Of a stretch of 64,000 bases of DNA, positions 26,299 through 37,666 are shown piece after piece. The translations under genes were made by a program, and so were the position numbers. The notes under the pieces were generated by a model. The model saw only the letters and a program-made list of their open reading frames with translations, was not told where the DNA came from and did no database searches. Within the stretch, counting starts at the first letter, position 1. Every line of letters begins with the position of its first letter. Source of the DNA: Fodinicurvata halophila (GTDB lineage: Bacteria > Pseudomonadota > Alphaproteobacteria > Kiloniellales > DSM-21159). The stretch spans positions 124,001 through 188,000 of the forward strand of contig NZ_JBHSCW010000006.1 in NCBI RefSeq assembly GCF_042651425.1. The letters run 5' to 3'.

Positions 26299-28020
26299 TC
26301 AGCTGTCGAAGAGCAGCTTGAGACGGGTATATCCCTGCTGATGGGAGAGTGCCACCTTCTCGGCGAAATGGCGCATCAGCCTGAATTCCAGTTCACTGGT
26401 ATCCGGCGCCTCTTCCGTCTCCTCCTCACTGTGAACCGGCGCCTGTTCGGGGGCGTCCTCGAACGACACGGTGGCGAGAATGCGGAACTCGTCGTAGTGA
26501 AGGTGGACGCGGACCGGACTGTCGGATACGCCGCGTCCAAGAGCCAGTTCCACCGCCTCCGTCAAGCCGCTTATCACGCGCTCCATGACATCCCGGCGCG
26601 CGCCCCAGAGAGCCCCCTTCTCGCGGCAGAAGTCGACCAGTGCGGGAAGCAGTTCCTTGTTGAGAGGCCGATCCAGGCTGGCGCTCTGCCTCACGCCGAT
26701 CCGAAAGAGCGCGTTGAGGGCCAGGGCCGTGACCAGGGCCACGACCAGGGCGGACCCGGTGATCGATTTCAGCCATAGCGGCACATGATCATAGAATGGC
26801 GGAAAAACGTCGTGACTGATGCCGAAGACAATCGCAATGCCGATGGTCAGGATGCGGCGCGCATCCAGCAAGCGGGCCACGATGATGCTGAGCCCGTTGG
26901 CCAGGATGAAGGCCGAGGAGAAGATCAGGATGGCCCCGGTCAGGGGCTCGGGCATGCCGATGGTCAGCATGACCACGAAAGGCGAGAAGGCCAGCGCAAT
27001 GAACAGGCCGCCGATGGCAAAGCCCACCCTGCGCTGGATGATGCCGGTGGCCTGGGAAAGGCCGATGGAACTCGAGAAGGTGTTCATGCCCACCGTGCCA
27101 AGTGCCCCGGCCAGCAGGGTTCCGAGACCGTCCGCGCGTACGCCGCGCTCGATGCTTCCCATCTCGGGACGGACCCAGTCGGCCTCGGCGATCTTCTGGC
27201 AGGTCGTGATGTCGCCCGTTGCCCGCAGCGCGCAGGCCAGGGCGCCGGCCGCGAACGGAATGGCCAAGGTCCAGTCGAAGGCGGGCAGAAGCAGCGGCAG
27301 GTGCGGCAGCGCCAGGAGGTGCTGCGGTTGGGCTGCCTGGAAATCGCTCAGGTCGACCTGGCCGAGGCCCCAGGCCAGCGGATAGGCCAATGCAACGCAG
27401 ATCAGCACCGAGAAGATCCGCAGCCTGCCCTTGCCCCAGACATTGAGTCCGACCACGAGGGCCAGCGCGAAGAGGCCGACTTCCAGGGCGCCCGGTTCCA
27501 GGTCCCCCGCCTGGAACTCGCCGTGGCTGTCCAGGCCCAGCAAAAGGCGAAAGCCGATCAGCCCCAGGATCAGGCCGATCATCACCACGGCCAGGCCCGC
27601 GATCTCCACTGGCAGATAGGCGCGCAGGCGCCGGAGAAGAAAGGAAAAGGCGATCTCGCAAGCGCCTGCGAACATGGTCATGCCGAACACCAGCGCCAGG
27701 CCGCCGTTCTGCGCCGCCGCCAGCGAAGCCGGCAGGTAGGCGGCCGTGAAGACGGCCGGGCAGAGGAACCCGCTGCCCAAGGCGCGCCGGCGCAGGCAGA
27801 GAACGATGCTCCCGATGCCCAGCGCCAGCAGGGACGCCGTGATCATGGCCTCCTGCAGGACAGCACCGGCATCCGCGGCGCGCAGCACCAGCAGCGGAAA
27901 GACAAGGCCGATCGGGGCGATGATCGCGAGATGCTGCAGACCGCTGAGCAGCAGTGTGGTGTGCGAGAGAGGCTGCTCCTGGGGCAGTGCTTGCGTATCG
28001 GGAACGGAGCTGCGGGTCAC
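26299..28020 (-). CDS. NCS2 (uracil-xanthine permease family) transporter with C-terminal ATPase-like domain
   Basis: About 573 residues, longer than the usual 430-480. Residues about 20-440 are a nucleobase:cation symporter-2 core with many hydrophobic helices, including LQHLAIIAPIGLVFPLLVLR and GTVGMNTFSSSIGLSQATG. The last 120 residues (after about 450) are soluble: MERVISGLTEAVELALG, DEFRILATVSFEDAP, then LEFRLMRHFAEKVALSHQQG. This pattern resembles a degenerate HATPase/anti-sigma-kinase fold. No ATG is available near the N-terminus. GTG 28020 is preferred; TTG 28032 is possible. It is convergent with the PAS-LuxR gene. The ligand is probably a purine or pyrimidine, and the tail's role is unknown. 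Confidence 0.85.
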   Translation of the reverse strand: MTRSSVPDTQALPQEQPLSHTTLLLSGLQHLAIIAPIGLVFPLLVLRAADAGAVLQEAMITASLLALGIGSIVLCLRRRALGSGFLCPAVFTAAYLPASLAAAQNGGLALVFGMTMFAGACEIAFSFLLRRLRAYLPVEIAGLAVVMIGLILGLIGFRLLLGLDSHGEFQAGDLEPGALEVGLFALALVVGLNVWGKGRLRIFSVLICVALAYPLAWGLGQVDLSDFQAAQPQHLLALPHLPLLLPAFDWTLAIPFAAGALACALRATGDITTCQKIAEADWVRPEMGSIERGVRADGLGTLLAGALGTVGMNTFSSSIGLSQATGIIQRRVGFAIGGLFIALAFSPFVVMLTIGMPEPLTGAILIFSSAFILANGLSIIVARLLDARRILTIGIAIVFGISHDVFPPFYDHVPLWLKSITGSALVVALVTALALNALFRIGVRQSASLDRPLNKELLPALVDFCREKGALWGARRDVMERVISGLTEAVELALGRGVSDSPVRVHLHYDEFRILATVSFEDAPEQAPVHSEEETEEAPDTSELEFRLMRHFAEKVALSHQQGYTRLKLLFDS

Positions 28021-28226
28021 GGCGGCAGGCAACCTTACTGGACTACAGGCAGCGGCCTAAATGGCCGGGGCAAGGATCGCGGTCCTCTGAGGACGAGGAC
28101 CTGGGCACGGATGTCTTGCGTGCAGGGCAAGCACCATCTTCCCGGAGGCCCTGCATGCACGAGCGGGAAAGAGTAGCATCCTGGGTGCGATATTGAACCC
28201 CGGATGGCACTCCCGCGCACCCGTCA

Positions 28227-28799
28227 TCAGTCGCCGCCAACCCGAGCGACGGCCGGCGGGCCATTGGCACCGAATTCATAGCAGGCCAGGATGATACCCA
28301 GGCGCCGACCCGGCTCCAGCGCGAAAGGGACGCTGAGCCGGCTGTAGGTCACATGATCGCGCCGGCCTGCCTCCATCCAGCCGTGGACCAGCTGCGGCAC
28401 CGGTGTTTCATAAAGCAGGCGCGCGCTCTTGAGCCCCGCCCGCGTCCGCTCGGGCGAGGAAATCGCACTGAAGCGTCGACCGCGGACCCCCTGTCCGAAA
28501 TACCGTTCGAATTCCGCCCCGGCGAGCCGGAAGAACAGATCCTTGCCCTCATCCAGCACTTCATAGACCACCAGCCGCGTGATGCTCGTCCAGATGCGCA
28601 GCGGATCGAAGTCCGCCCAAAGGGGCAGGTTCCCGCTTTTGCCCTCAGGCAGCAGTTCCTGCCAATAGGACAGCAGGGTCTGCTGGCGCTGGGTCAGCAA
28701 TCCGGTGGGTTCGTCGGCTTCGCCCTCGCTCTGGGACGGGCCCGACCAGACCACGCGCTGGCTGTGGGAGGAGGAAGACTCGCTCTCAAGACTGTCCAT
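28227..28799 (-). CDS. PAS_5-type single-domain protein
   Basis: A 190-residue protein from ATG 28799. A TTG start at 28853 would add 18 residues but is less likely. Residues about 45-180 match the PAS_5 layout common in alphaproteobacteria: LLSYWQELLPEG, LPLWADFDPLRIW, VVYEVLDEGKDLFFRLAGAE, RGRRFSAISSPERT and SRLSVPFAL. There is no output domain, so its partner is unknown. A related protein lies at 32061-32576; both sit beside transporter genes in this 6-kb stretch. The upstream region is very AT-rich. Confidence 0.8.
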   Translation of the reverse strand: MDSLESESSSSHSQRVVWSGPSQSEGEADEPTGLLTQRQQTLLSYWQELLPEGKSGNLPLWADFDPLRIWTSITRLVVYEVLDEGKDLFFRLAGAEFERYFGQGVRGRRFSAISSPERTRAGLKSARLLYETPVPQLVHGWMEAGRRDHVTYSRLSVPFALEPGRRLGIILACYEFGANGPPAVARVGGD

Positions 28800-29038
28800 G
28801 CAACGCTCGCCGAAGTTGGAAACGCAAGACTTGTCTCGTATTTTATATATCAATACTGAAAAAGCCCTTAATGAAATTTTCCTCTTTCCATGATCGGCCT
28901 TTCGCTGCGCTTTCCTCTCACCAAGAGCCTCTTGCGTCTGGCTTCATGGACAGGCCTTGGCTTTACATTCTGCGCGGCGCTGCTTTACTGTCCGCTCAAA
29001 ATGCCCAAATAAATTAGTCACGTGGAAGGAAGATCGTC

Positions 29039-30220
29039 ATGGAAATGCAGAACCTGGATAAACTCGTTCAGTTCCGACACGACATTCACCAGCATCCGGA
29101 GCTGGGGTTCTGCGAGCATGAGACCTCACGCAAGGTCCAGGGCTACCTGGACGACTTGGGCATCGACTATGTCTCGGGCATCGGCAAGACCGGCGTCGTG
29201 GCCTGGATCAAGGGCACAAGCGAGGGCAGCGATCGTACGGTCGGCCTGCGTGCCGACATGGATGCCCTGCCGCTGGAGGAGACCAGCGGCGTCGACTATT
29301 CCTCGAAGAACAAGGGCTGCATGCATGCCTGCGGCCATGACGGCCACACCACCATGTTGCTGGGAGCCGTCGAGCATTTCCATGCAAACCGCGATTTCGC
29401 CGGCACGATCTATTTCGTTTTCCAGCCGGCCGAGGAGGGCGTCGGTGGTGGCAAGGCCATGGTCGACGACGGCCTGTTCGAGCGTTTTCCCATGGACGAG
29501 ATCTATGGCCTGCACAACTGGCCAGGCTTGCCGGTGGGCACGTTCGGCCTGATCCCCGGCCCGCTGATGGCCAGCGGTGATCGCATCGATGTCACGATCC
29601 ACGGCAAGGGCGGCCACGGCGGGCTGAATCCGCATGGCTGCATCGATCCCGTGCGCATCGCCGCGGACTTCATCAACCGTGCGCACACCATCATCTCGCG
29701 CGAGGTCGATCCGCTGAACCCGGCGGTGCTCAGTATCTGCGCCATTGAGAGCGGCGACATCAGCGGCTTCGCCGTCATTCCCGACACCGCACGCATGAGC
29801 GGCACGTTGCGCAGCCTCGACAAGGACACCCGCAACGTCATGGTTGCGGCCCTGGAACGCCTGGCCAAGAGCCTGGAGGCCTATTACGGCTGTACAATCG
29901 AACTGCAGATAGAGGACAAGTTCGATGTCACCTTCAATGAAGCGGGTGCAACGGAGTCCGCGACGAAGGTGATCCGCGAGACCTTCGGAGGAGACGCCCT
30001 GGCCGAGGGCCACAAGCCCAGCATGGGTGGCGAGGATTTTTCCTACATGCTGGCCGCCTGCCCCGGTGCCTACGTGCATGTGGGGGCCGGCGACGACGAG
30101 CATACCCACGGCCTGCACAATCCCGGCTATGACTTCAACGACAAGATCATTCCCTATGGCGTGCAGTTGTTGACGGGTCTGGCCCTGGAATCGCTCGGCA
30201 AACAGAACAGGAACACCTGA
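29039..30220 (+). CDS. M20D-family amidohydrolase (hippurate / N-acyl amino acid hydrolase type)
   Basis: A 393-residue protein. Metal and catalytic motifs are all present: VGLRADMDALPLEE, CMHACGHDGHTTMLLGA and QPAEEGVGGGKAMVDDG, then MGGEDFSYML near the C-terminus. The N-terminus FRHDIHQHPELGF is typical. Such enzymes cleave N-acyl amino acids, including hippurate and IAA conjugates, in the cytoplasm. GGAAGGAAG precedes the ATG. It lies 61 bp upstream of a DUF3311/SSS symporter pair, which probably imports its substrate. The substrate cannot be named from sequence. Confidence 0.92.
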   Translation: MEMQNLDKLVQFRHDIHQHPELGFCEHETSRKVQGYLDDLGIDYVSGIGKTGVVAWIKGTSEGSDRTVGLRADMDALPLEETSGVDYSSKNKGCMHACGHDGHTTMLLGAVEHFHANRDFAGTIYFVFQPAEEGVGGGKAMVDDGLFERFPMDEIYGLHNWPGLPVGTFGLIPGPLMASGDRIDVTIHGKGGHGGLNPHGCIDPVRIAADFINRAHTIISREVDPLNPAVLSICAIESGDISGFAVIPDTARMSGTLRSLDKDTRNVMVAALERLAKSLEAYYGCTIELQIEDKFDVTFNEAGATESATKVIRETFGGDALAEGHKPSMGGEDFSYMLAACPGAYVHVGAGDDEHTHGLHNPGYDFNDKIIPYGVQLLTGLALESLGKQNRNT

Positions 30221-30281
30221 AGCTCCGCTCTGAAGGCTCCGGAGATATATCCATTCCATCCGAAAGGAAGGAGGGAGGAGG

Positions 30282-30512
30282 ATGTCCGGTGACAACGAGC
30301 AGAAAATCGCCAAACCCTATATCATATTCACGATCATACTCTTTCTGTCCCTGATCTTTCCGGTCTACGGCATCGCCAACAGCGTCATGCCGCTGGTTCT
30401 GGGACTGCCCTTCGGGCTCTTCTGGATCGCGCTGGTCGAGGTCATCGCGTTCCTTGGCCTCTGCGTCTTCTACCTGATCGAGCACAGGCAGGAGGACGGG
30501 ACCCATGAGTAA
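30282..30512 (+). CDS. Small DUF3311-type membrane protein
   Basis: 76 residues with two transmembrane helices (IIFTIILFLSLIFPVYGIA and LFWIALVEVIAFLGLCVFYLI) and a charged tail. Very strong GGAGGGAGGAGG sits just before the ATG. Its stop overlaps the sodium:solute symporter start by 8 bp. DUF3311 proteins are regularly found as the small partner of SSS-family symporters. A structural or stabilising role is inferred. Confidence 0.85.
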   Translation: MSGDNEQKIAKPYIIFTIILFLSLIFPVYGIANSVMPLVLGLPFGLFWIALVEVIAFLGLCVFYLIEHRQEDGTHE

Positions 30513-31968
30513 CTGGATCTTCGCCCTTGTCACCATGCTGGTCTACCTGGGGGTTGCCTTTCTCATAGGCATCCTGGCCGGGCGTCGGCATTCCTTCTGG
30601 TCGGTCTCCGAATTCGCGGTCGCCGACCGCGGCCTGGGTCTGATCGTCGTCTGGTTCATGATGGGCGGCACCATCTTCAGTGCCTTCTCGTTCCTCGGCG
30701 GACCGGGCATGGCCTTCTCCCAGGGGGCGGCGGCCTTCTTCGTGCCCGCCTACGTCACCCTGGGCATGCTGCCCTGGTATCTGCTGGGCCCCAAGGTGGG
30801 CCGCATCGGTGCGCGCAAGAACTTCTTCACCATGGGGGATTTCCTGGGCGACCGCTATCAATCCAAGGCCCTCACCGTCATCGTGGGCGTGATCGCCGTG
30901 CTGGCCTTCATCCAGTACCTGACACTGCAGATCAAGGGCATGGCCTTCATCTTCAATATCCTGACCGAGGGCTTTATCCCCTATTGGCTGGGCGCCTTGC
31001 TCGCCTACGGCATCGTGCTCGCCTATGTGGCCACTTCCGGCGTGCGTGGCGCTGCCTGGAGTGACGTGCTCCAGGGGGCAATGATGCTGATCGTGGCCTG
31101 GGCCATCGGGTTCTATCTCGTCTATGCCCTGCATGGCGGCCCGGGTGAGATGTTCACGGAGATCAACAGGGAGAATCCCGATCTCCTGACCATCGGGCAC
31201 GAGGGCTCCTCGATGTCGGCCATGGCCTATTCCACCGTGATCCTGATCTCGGCGCTGGGCTTCCTCATGTGGCCGCACCTTTTCACCAAGTCCTACTCGA
31301 CGACGGAAAAGCGCATCAAGCTGACCACCCTGGCCTTCCCGATTTTCGGGATCTTCATGGTACCGGTGCTGTTCATCGGCTTTTCCGGCATCGGCGTGGT
31401 CGATCCGGAGGCGCTGGACAGCTCGGACGAACTGCTGCCCTACATGATCACCAACGAGTTGGGGGCAAGCGGCCTGCTCTACGGCCTGATCGGCGCGGGT
31501 GCGCTGGCCGCGGCCATGTCGTCGTCCGACGCCATCACCCATGGCGGTGCGGTGTCGCTGGGACGCGACGTCATCTATCCGCTGAAGACGGACCTCTCCG
31601 ATCGCGCCCAGATCTGGATCATGCGCATCGGCGTGGTCGTCATCGGGCTGGCGGCCTACCTGCTGTCGATATTCGGCTCGGAGGGCATTATCGCGCTGCT
31701 GGTCGGGGCCTACGGCTCCATCTCCCAGTTCGTGCCGGCCGTCTACGGCGCCCTCATCTGGCGGCGAGCCACCAAGGCCGGGGCCATTGCCGGCCTGATC
31801 GTCGGCATTGCCGTCAACTACTACTACCAGATGATCGCCGATTCCACGCCGCTGGACATGAACGAGGGCTTCATCGGCCTGATCTGCAACATCGTGGTCT
31901 TCGTGGCGGTCAGCCTGCTGACCCGCCCCGTGCCCGCGGAACTGGCCGAGGAGTACCGGAAGGCCTGA
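30505..31968 (+). CDS. Sodium:solute symporter (SSS) family protein
   Basis: A 487-residue polytopic protein with about 13 predicted helices. SSS features include the N-terminal DRGLGLIVVWFMMGGTIFSA, MSSSDAITHGGAVSLGRDVIYP and the GALAAAMSSSD core near the sodium site. It is translationally coupled to the DUF3311 gene and downstream of an M20D amidohydrolase. It probably imports an organic acid or acylated amino acid with sodium. A hairpin terminator follows at 31990. Confidence 0.93.
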   Translation: MSNWIFALVTMLVYLGVAFLIGILAGRRHSFWSVSEFAVADRGLGLIVVWFMMGGTIFSAFSFLGGPGMAFSQGAAAFFVPAYVTLGMLPWYLLGPKVGRIGARKNFFTMGDFLGDRYQSKALTVIVGVIAVLAFIQYLTLQIKGMAFIFNILTEGFIPYWLGALLAYGIVLAYVATSGVRGAAWSDVLQGAMMLIVAWAIGFYLVYALHGGPGEMFTEINRENPDLLTIGHEGSSMSAMAYSTVILISALGFLMWPHLFTKSYSTTEKRIKLTTLAFPIFGIFMVPVLFIGFSGIGVVDPEALDSSDELLPYMITNELGASGLLYGLIGAGALAAAMSSSDAITHGGAVSLGRDVIYPLKTDLSDRAQIWIMRIGVVVIGLAAYLLSIFGSEGIIALLVGAYGSISQFVPAVYGALIWRRATKAGAIAGLIVGIAVNYYYQMIADSTPLDMNEGFIGLICNIVVFVAVSLLTRPVPAELAEEYRKA

Positions 31969-31989
31969 CCTGTCCATGACCGGCCGAGC

Positions 31990-32019
31990 TGGCGTGGCCC
32001 CATCAATGGGGCCACGCCA
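31990..32019. terminator. Perfect 12-14-bp hairpin between convergent genes
   Basis: TGGCGTGGCCCCAT (31990-32003) is the exact inverse complement of 32006-32019. It lies 21 bases after the symporter stop and 41 bases beyond the convergent PAS_5 gene. No strong T-run follows on either strand, but the stem is GC-rich and well placed to end both transcripts. Confidence 0.65.
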
Positions 32020-32060
32020 GTATCTTCCTGGCAGCGCCCGCGCCCGCAGTGGGCCGCAGG

Positions 32061-32576
32061 TCAGCGATCGAAAGCGTAGCAGCAGAGAATATAGCGTGCC
32101 GGTCCGCCGTCCTCTTCGGCGAACGGCATGGCAAGGCGACGGTACCCCACATAGCCGCGATCCAGGGTTGCCAGCGACCCGGCACTCAGGATGGGTCGCC
32201 CATCCCGGTACATCTCTTCCACTATGGCCAGCGTCGGCGGCACCTGGGCCGGATTTCCGATCTCGCTGAACCGCTGTCCGCGCAGACCGGAGCCGGCGCG
32301 CATCTCGAAGTCCTCACCGACGAGGCGAAAGATGACGTCCTCGCCCTGTCCGACGATCTCGAAGAGCACGATTCTGGCAACTGCAGACCAGACCTCCAGG
32401 GGATCGAATCGGTTCCGCGCCGGCAGGCCCTCCGCCGGCAGCATCCGATACCAGTACGTCAGGGTCATCCACTGGTCGGCGCTCATTTCCCGCGCCACCG
32501 CGTCCGTCAGGTCCTCGACCTGACGGGAGCCTTTCCAGACCATCTGGTTGTTCTGGATCGAGGGGGTGTAGACCAT
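32061..32576 (-). CDS. PAS_5-type single-domain protein (second copy)
   Basis: A 171-residue protein with the same plan as the gene at 28227-28799: TLTYWYRMLPAEGLPARNRFDPLEVW, then LFEIVGQGEDVIFRLVGEDF, GLRGQRFSEIGNP and YRRLAMPFAEE. It is a PAS_5 domain without an output domain. It is 134 bp downstream of gcvP on the same strand and may be partly cotranscribed with the gcv operon. Function unknown; a sensor or regulatory partner is likely for the fold. Confidence 0.8.
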   Translation of the reverse strand: MVYTPSIQNNQMVWKGSRQVEDLTDAVAREMSADQWMTLTYWYRMLPAEGLPARNRFDPLEVWSAVARIVLFEIVGQGEDVIFRLVGEDFEMRAGSGLRGQRFSEIGNPAQVPPTLAIVEEMYRDGRPILSAGSLATLDRGYVGYRRLAMPFAEEDGGPARYILCCYAFDR

Positions 32577-32710
32577 GGATCACCTGCATGCCCGAGCGAG
32601 GACCATGCCGCAAACCCCGTGCGTCCGCGGCATGGTGCAACGCAGAGTAATCCATCAGTCTGCAAACGACAAGAAACCGCCAGCGATACACGTGGCACTT
32701 GTGGCCCGTG

Positions 32711-35596
<2,886 letters not shown>

Positions 35597-35615
35597 TCCA
35601 GTTCTCCTGTGGCCT

Positions 35616-35647
35616 GCCTGTTCCGCCTGGCAATCGGCGGAGCAGGC
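35616..35647 (-). other. Intercistronic hairpin between gcvH and gcvP
   Basis: An 11-bp stem with one mismatch (GCCTG-TCCGCC / GGCGGA-CAGGC) and an 8-base loop lies 19 bases upstream of gcvP. No T-run is present. It may protect the upstream message or adjust the ratio of GcvH to GcvP. Confidence 0.4.
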
Positions 35648-35753
35648 GCTAGCCATTCTTCAATAGGGATCGCGGCCCCGGCCTTTTCGCCTTTTGGTTT
35701 GCCGTGGGCCGATCCGAGGGGCGCTCAGCCGGATGGGGACAGTCCCAAACGGC

Positions 35754-36131
35754 TCAGTCGAGCCCTTCGATAAACTTCTTGTAGGCTTCTGCATCCATCA
35801 GCTTGTCCAGCTCGGAACTGTCGGAAAGCGTCAGCTTGAAGAACCAGCCTTCATTCTCCGGATCCTCGTTGACCTTGCTGGGCTCTTCCTCGACGGCTCC
35901 GTTCACCTCGGTCACCTCGCCGGACACTGCGGCATAGACCTCGCTGGCCGCCTTCACGGATTCGACCACGGCAGCCTCGTCACCCTGGGACAGGGTCTTG
36001 CCGACCTCCGGCAGTTCCACGAAGACCACGTCGCCCAGCTGTTCCTGGGCGTAGTTCGTGATTCCGATGGTGGCCTTGTCGCCGTCGACGGCGATCCATT
36101 CATGTTCGTCGCTGTAATACGTCTTGCTCAT
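35754..36131 (-). CDS. gcvH: Glycine cleavage system H-protein
   Basis: A 125-residue lipoyl carrier. It has YYSDEHEWIAVDGD at the N-terminus and the lipoylation lysine in VVESVKAASEVY (K60), with the GEVTEVN turn after it. It shuttles the aminomethyl group from GcvP to GcvT and is reduced for reoxidation by lipoamide dehydrogenase, which is not in this window. GGGGAGA precedes the ATG. It lies 36 bp after gcvT. Confidence 0.98.
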   Translation of the reverse strand: MSKTYYSDEHEWIAVDGDKATIGITNYAQEQLGDVVFVELPEVGKTLSQGDEAAVVESVKAASEVYAAVSGEVTEVNGAVEEEPSKVNEDPENEGWFFKLTLSDSSELDKLMDAEAYKKFIEGLD

Positions 36132-36167
36132 TGTAACGTCTCCCCGGGAGTTCCCCTGTTGTTGAAA

Positions 36168-37280
36168 TCAGCCCCGATAGTAGCGGTGTTCGACGAAGGG
36201 CATCTTCGCCACCGTCATCGGGCGTTCGCGGCCCCGGACCAGGGCCTTCACCTTCGTGCCGGGCTCGGACAGCTCACGCGGCAGATACCCCATGGCCACC
36301 GGCGCCTCCGCCGAGGGGCCATAGCTGCCACTGGTCACCTTGCCGATCACCTCGCCGGCGTCGTTCACCAGCTCTGCGCCCTCGCGCACCGGTGCCCGTC
36401 CCTCGCCGATCAGGCCCACACGGCGCTGCGGCGTCTTTTCGGCAATCTGTTTCAGGATGATGCTGTCACCCGGAAAGCCACCGGCTTCGCGCCTGCTCTT
36501 GGCCACGGCCCAGGTGAGTGCCGCTTCGATCGGCGTCGTCGTTTCGTCGATATCGTGTCCGTAGAGGCACAGCCCGGCTTCCAGGCGCAGCGAGTCGCGT
36601 GCGCCCAGCCCGATCGGCTTCACACGCGCGTCGGCCAGCAGCTTGCGGGCAAAGGCATCGGCCTGCGCGCCCGGCACGGAAATCTCGTAGCCGTCCTCGC
36701 CGGTGTAGCCCGAGCGGCTGATGCGGCAGGGCACGCCGGCGATGTCCAGATCGCGCATGGTCATGAAGCGCATCTCGGCCACGTCCGGCGCCAAGGCCGA
36801 GAGCACGTTGGCCGCTTCGGGGCCCTGCAGGGCCAGCAGCGCCTTGTCGTCCTCCTCGATGACCTCGCAACCGGCCGGCAATCGCGCCTTCAGGTGGGCG
36901 ATGTCTGATTGCTTGCAGGCGGCATTCAGCACCATGAAGACATGATCCTCGAAGGGCGTGACCATCAGGTCATCCAGGATGCCGCCCTTGTCGTTCAGCA
37001 GGAAGCTGTAGTGCATGCGCCCCGCCTCGCTGTTGACGAGGTCGGCTGGCAGCAGCGTCTCCACGGCCTGGCGGACGTCCTTGCCCTTCACCCGGACCTG
37101 GCCCATGTGCGAGACGTCGAAAAGGCCCGCCGCGCTGCGGCAGTGCAGGTGTTCGCTCATGATGCCGTCGGGATATTGCACCGGCATGTCATAACCGGCG
37201 AAGGGCACCATGCGGCCCCCCAGTTCGACGTGCAGGGCGTGGAGCGGAGTTGTGGCGAGGGTGTCCTTGTTATCCGTCAC
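36168..37280 (-). CDS. gcvT: Glycine cleavage system aminomethyltransferase, T-protein
   Basis: A 370-residue protein from the GTG at 37280 (VTDNKDTLATTPLHALH), with AAGGA 6-8 bases upstream. The alternative ATG at 37325 lies inside the riboswitch and would add an atypical N-terminus. Features include GRMVPFAGYDMPVQY, RSAAGLFDVSHMGQ, SRSGYTGEDGYEI and a C-terminal GYLPRELSEPG barrel. It releases ammonia and forms methylene-tetrahydrofolate. It is the first gene of the operon, directly downstream of the glycine riboswitch. Confidence 0.96.
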   Translation of the reverse strand: MTDNKDTLATTPLHALHVELGGRMVPFAGYDMPVQYPDGIMSEHLHCRSAAGLFDVSHMGQVRVKGKDVRQAVETLLPADLVNSEAGRMHYSFLLNDKGGILDDLMVTPFEDHVFMVLNAACKQSDIAHLKARLPAGCEVIEEDDKALLALQGPEAANVLSALAPDVAEMRFMTMRDLDIAGVPCRISRSGYTGEDGYEISVPGAQADAFARKLLADARVKPIGLGARDSLRLEAGLCLYGHDIDETTTPIEAALTWAVAKSRREAGGFPGDSIILKQIAEKTPQRRVGLIGEGRAPVREGAELVNDAGEVIGKVTSGSYGPSAEAPVAMGYLPRELSEPGTKVKALVRGRERPMTVAKMPFVEHRYYRG

Positions 37281-37324
37281 TTCAGATCCTTCATGACAGT
37301 GAGCCCGGCCGCCTTTCGACGACA

Positions 37325-37545
37325 TTGCCCCCTCTGTCCTCGGACCTGAGAGATTGGCCGGCGCGAAATCTCAGCGCACGGCTTTCCCCATCGGTGTGAA
37401 ACGTGATCGGGAACCCTGTCCGATCCCGTTCCAGCTTTCCAGAGGTGCCTGTTCCGTACGGTCCTGGATACCTGAGAGTTTCCGGGGCGGTTGCTCCTTC
37501 GGCGCCGGGGCATCGTAATGTCCCGATCTCTCCCATACGAAACGT
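37325..37545 (-). ncRNA. Tandem glycine riboswitch controlling gcvTHP
   Basis: On the - strand two glycine aptamers follow one another. The first (about 37545-37456) has GGGAGAG, GCCGAAGGAGCAA and AAACTCTCAGG. The second (about 37450-37325) has the CTCTGGAAAG-like 5' part and a matching 3' part with ATCTCTCAGGT and CAGAGGGGG. These are the standard conserved boxes. The element ends about 45 bases before the gcvT start. It is expected to switch expression on when glycine is abundant. The expression platform was not folded here. Confidence 0.93.
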
Positions 37546-37560
37546 ATCGGCATCTGCCCT

Positions 37561-37589
37561 TAGGTTAGCGCCAAGACCGGCGGTGTCAA
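37561..37589 (-). promoter_or_regulatory. Probable sigma70-type promoter of the gcv operon
   Basis: On the - strand a perfect TTGACA (37584-37589) is followed after 17 bases by AACCTA (37561-37566), a degenerate -10 box. Transcription would begin near 37555, about 10-20 bases before the first conserved box of the glycine aptamer, which is the expected spacing. Confidence 0.65.
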
Positions 37590-37666
37590 TCTTCGGCTTC
37601 GCTGCACCGCCACACAGGCCGGCTTTGAACAAGGGGGAGCAGTGAAGCCACACCCTTGGACCGGGT

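Noticed and set aside
28854..29038. AT-rich stretch before the M20D gene considered as a promoter or insertion scar
   Set aside because: No pair of promoter boxes with good spacing and no inverted or target-site repeats were convincing.
36168..37325. Longer gcvT starting at ATG 37325
   Set aside because: The extra 15 codons lie within the conserved 3' boxes of the second glycine aptamer, and the GTG at 37280 has a ribosome site and gives the normal length.
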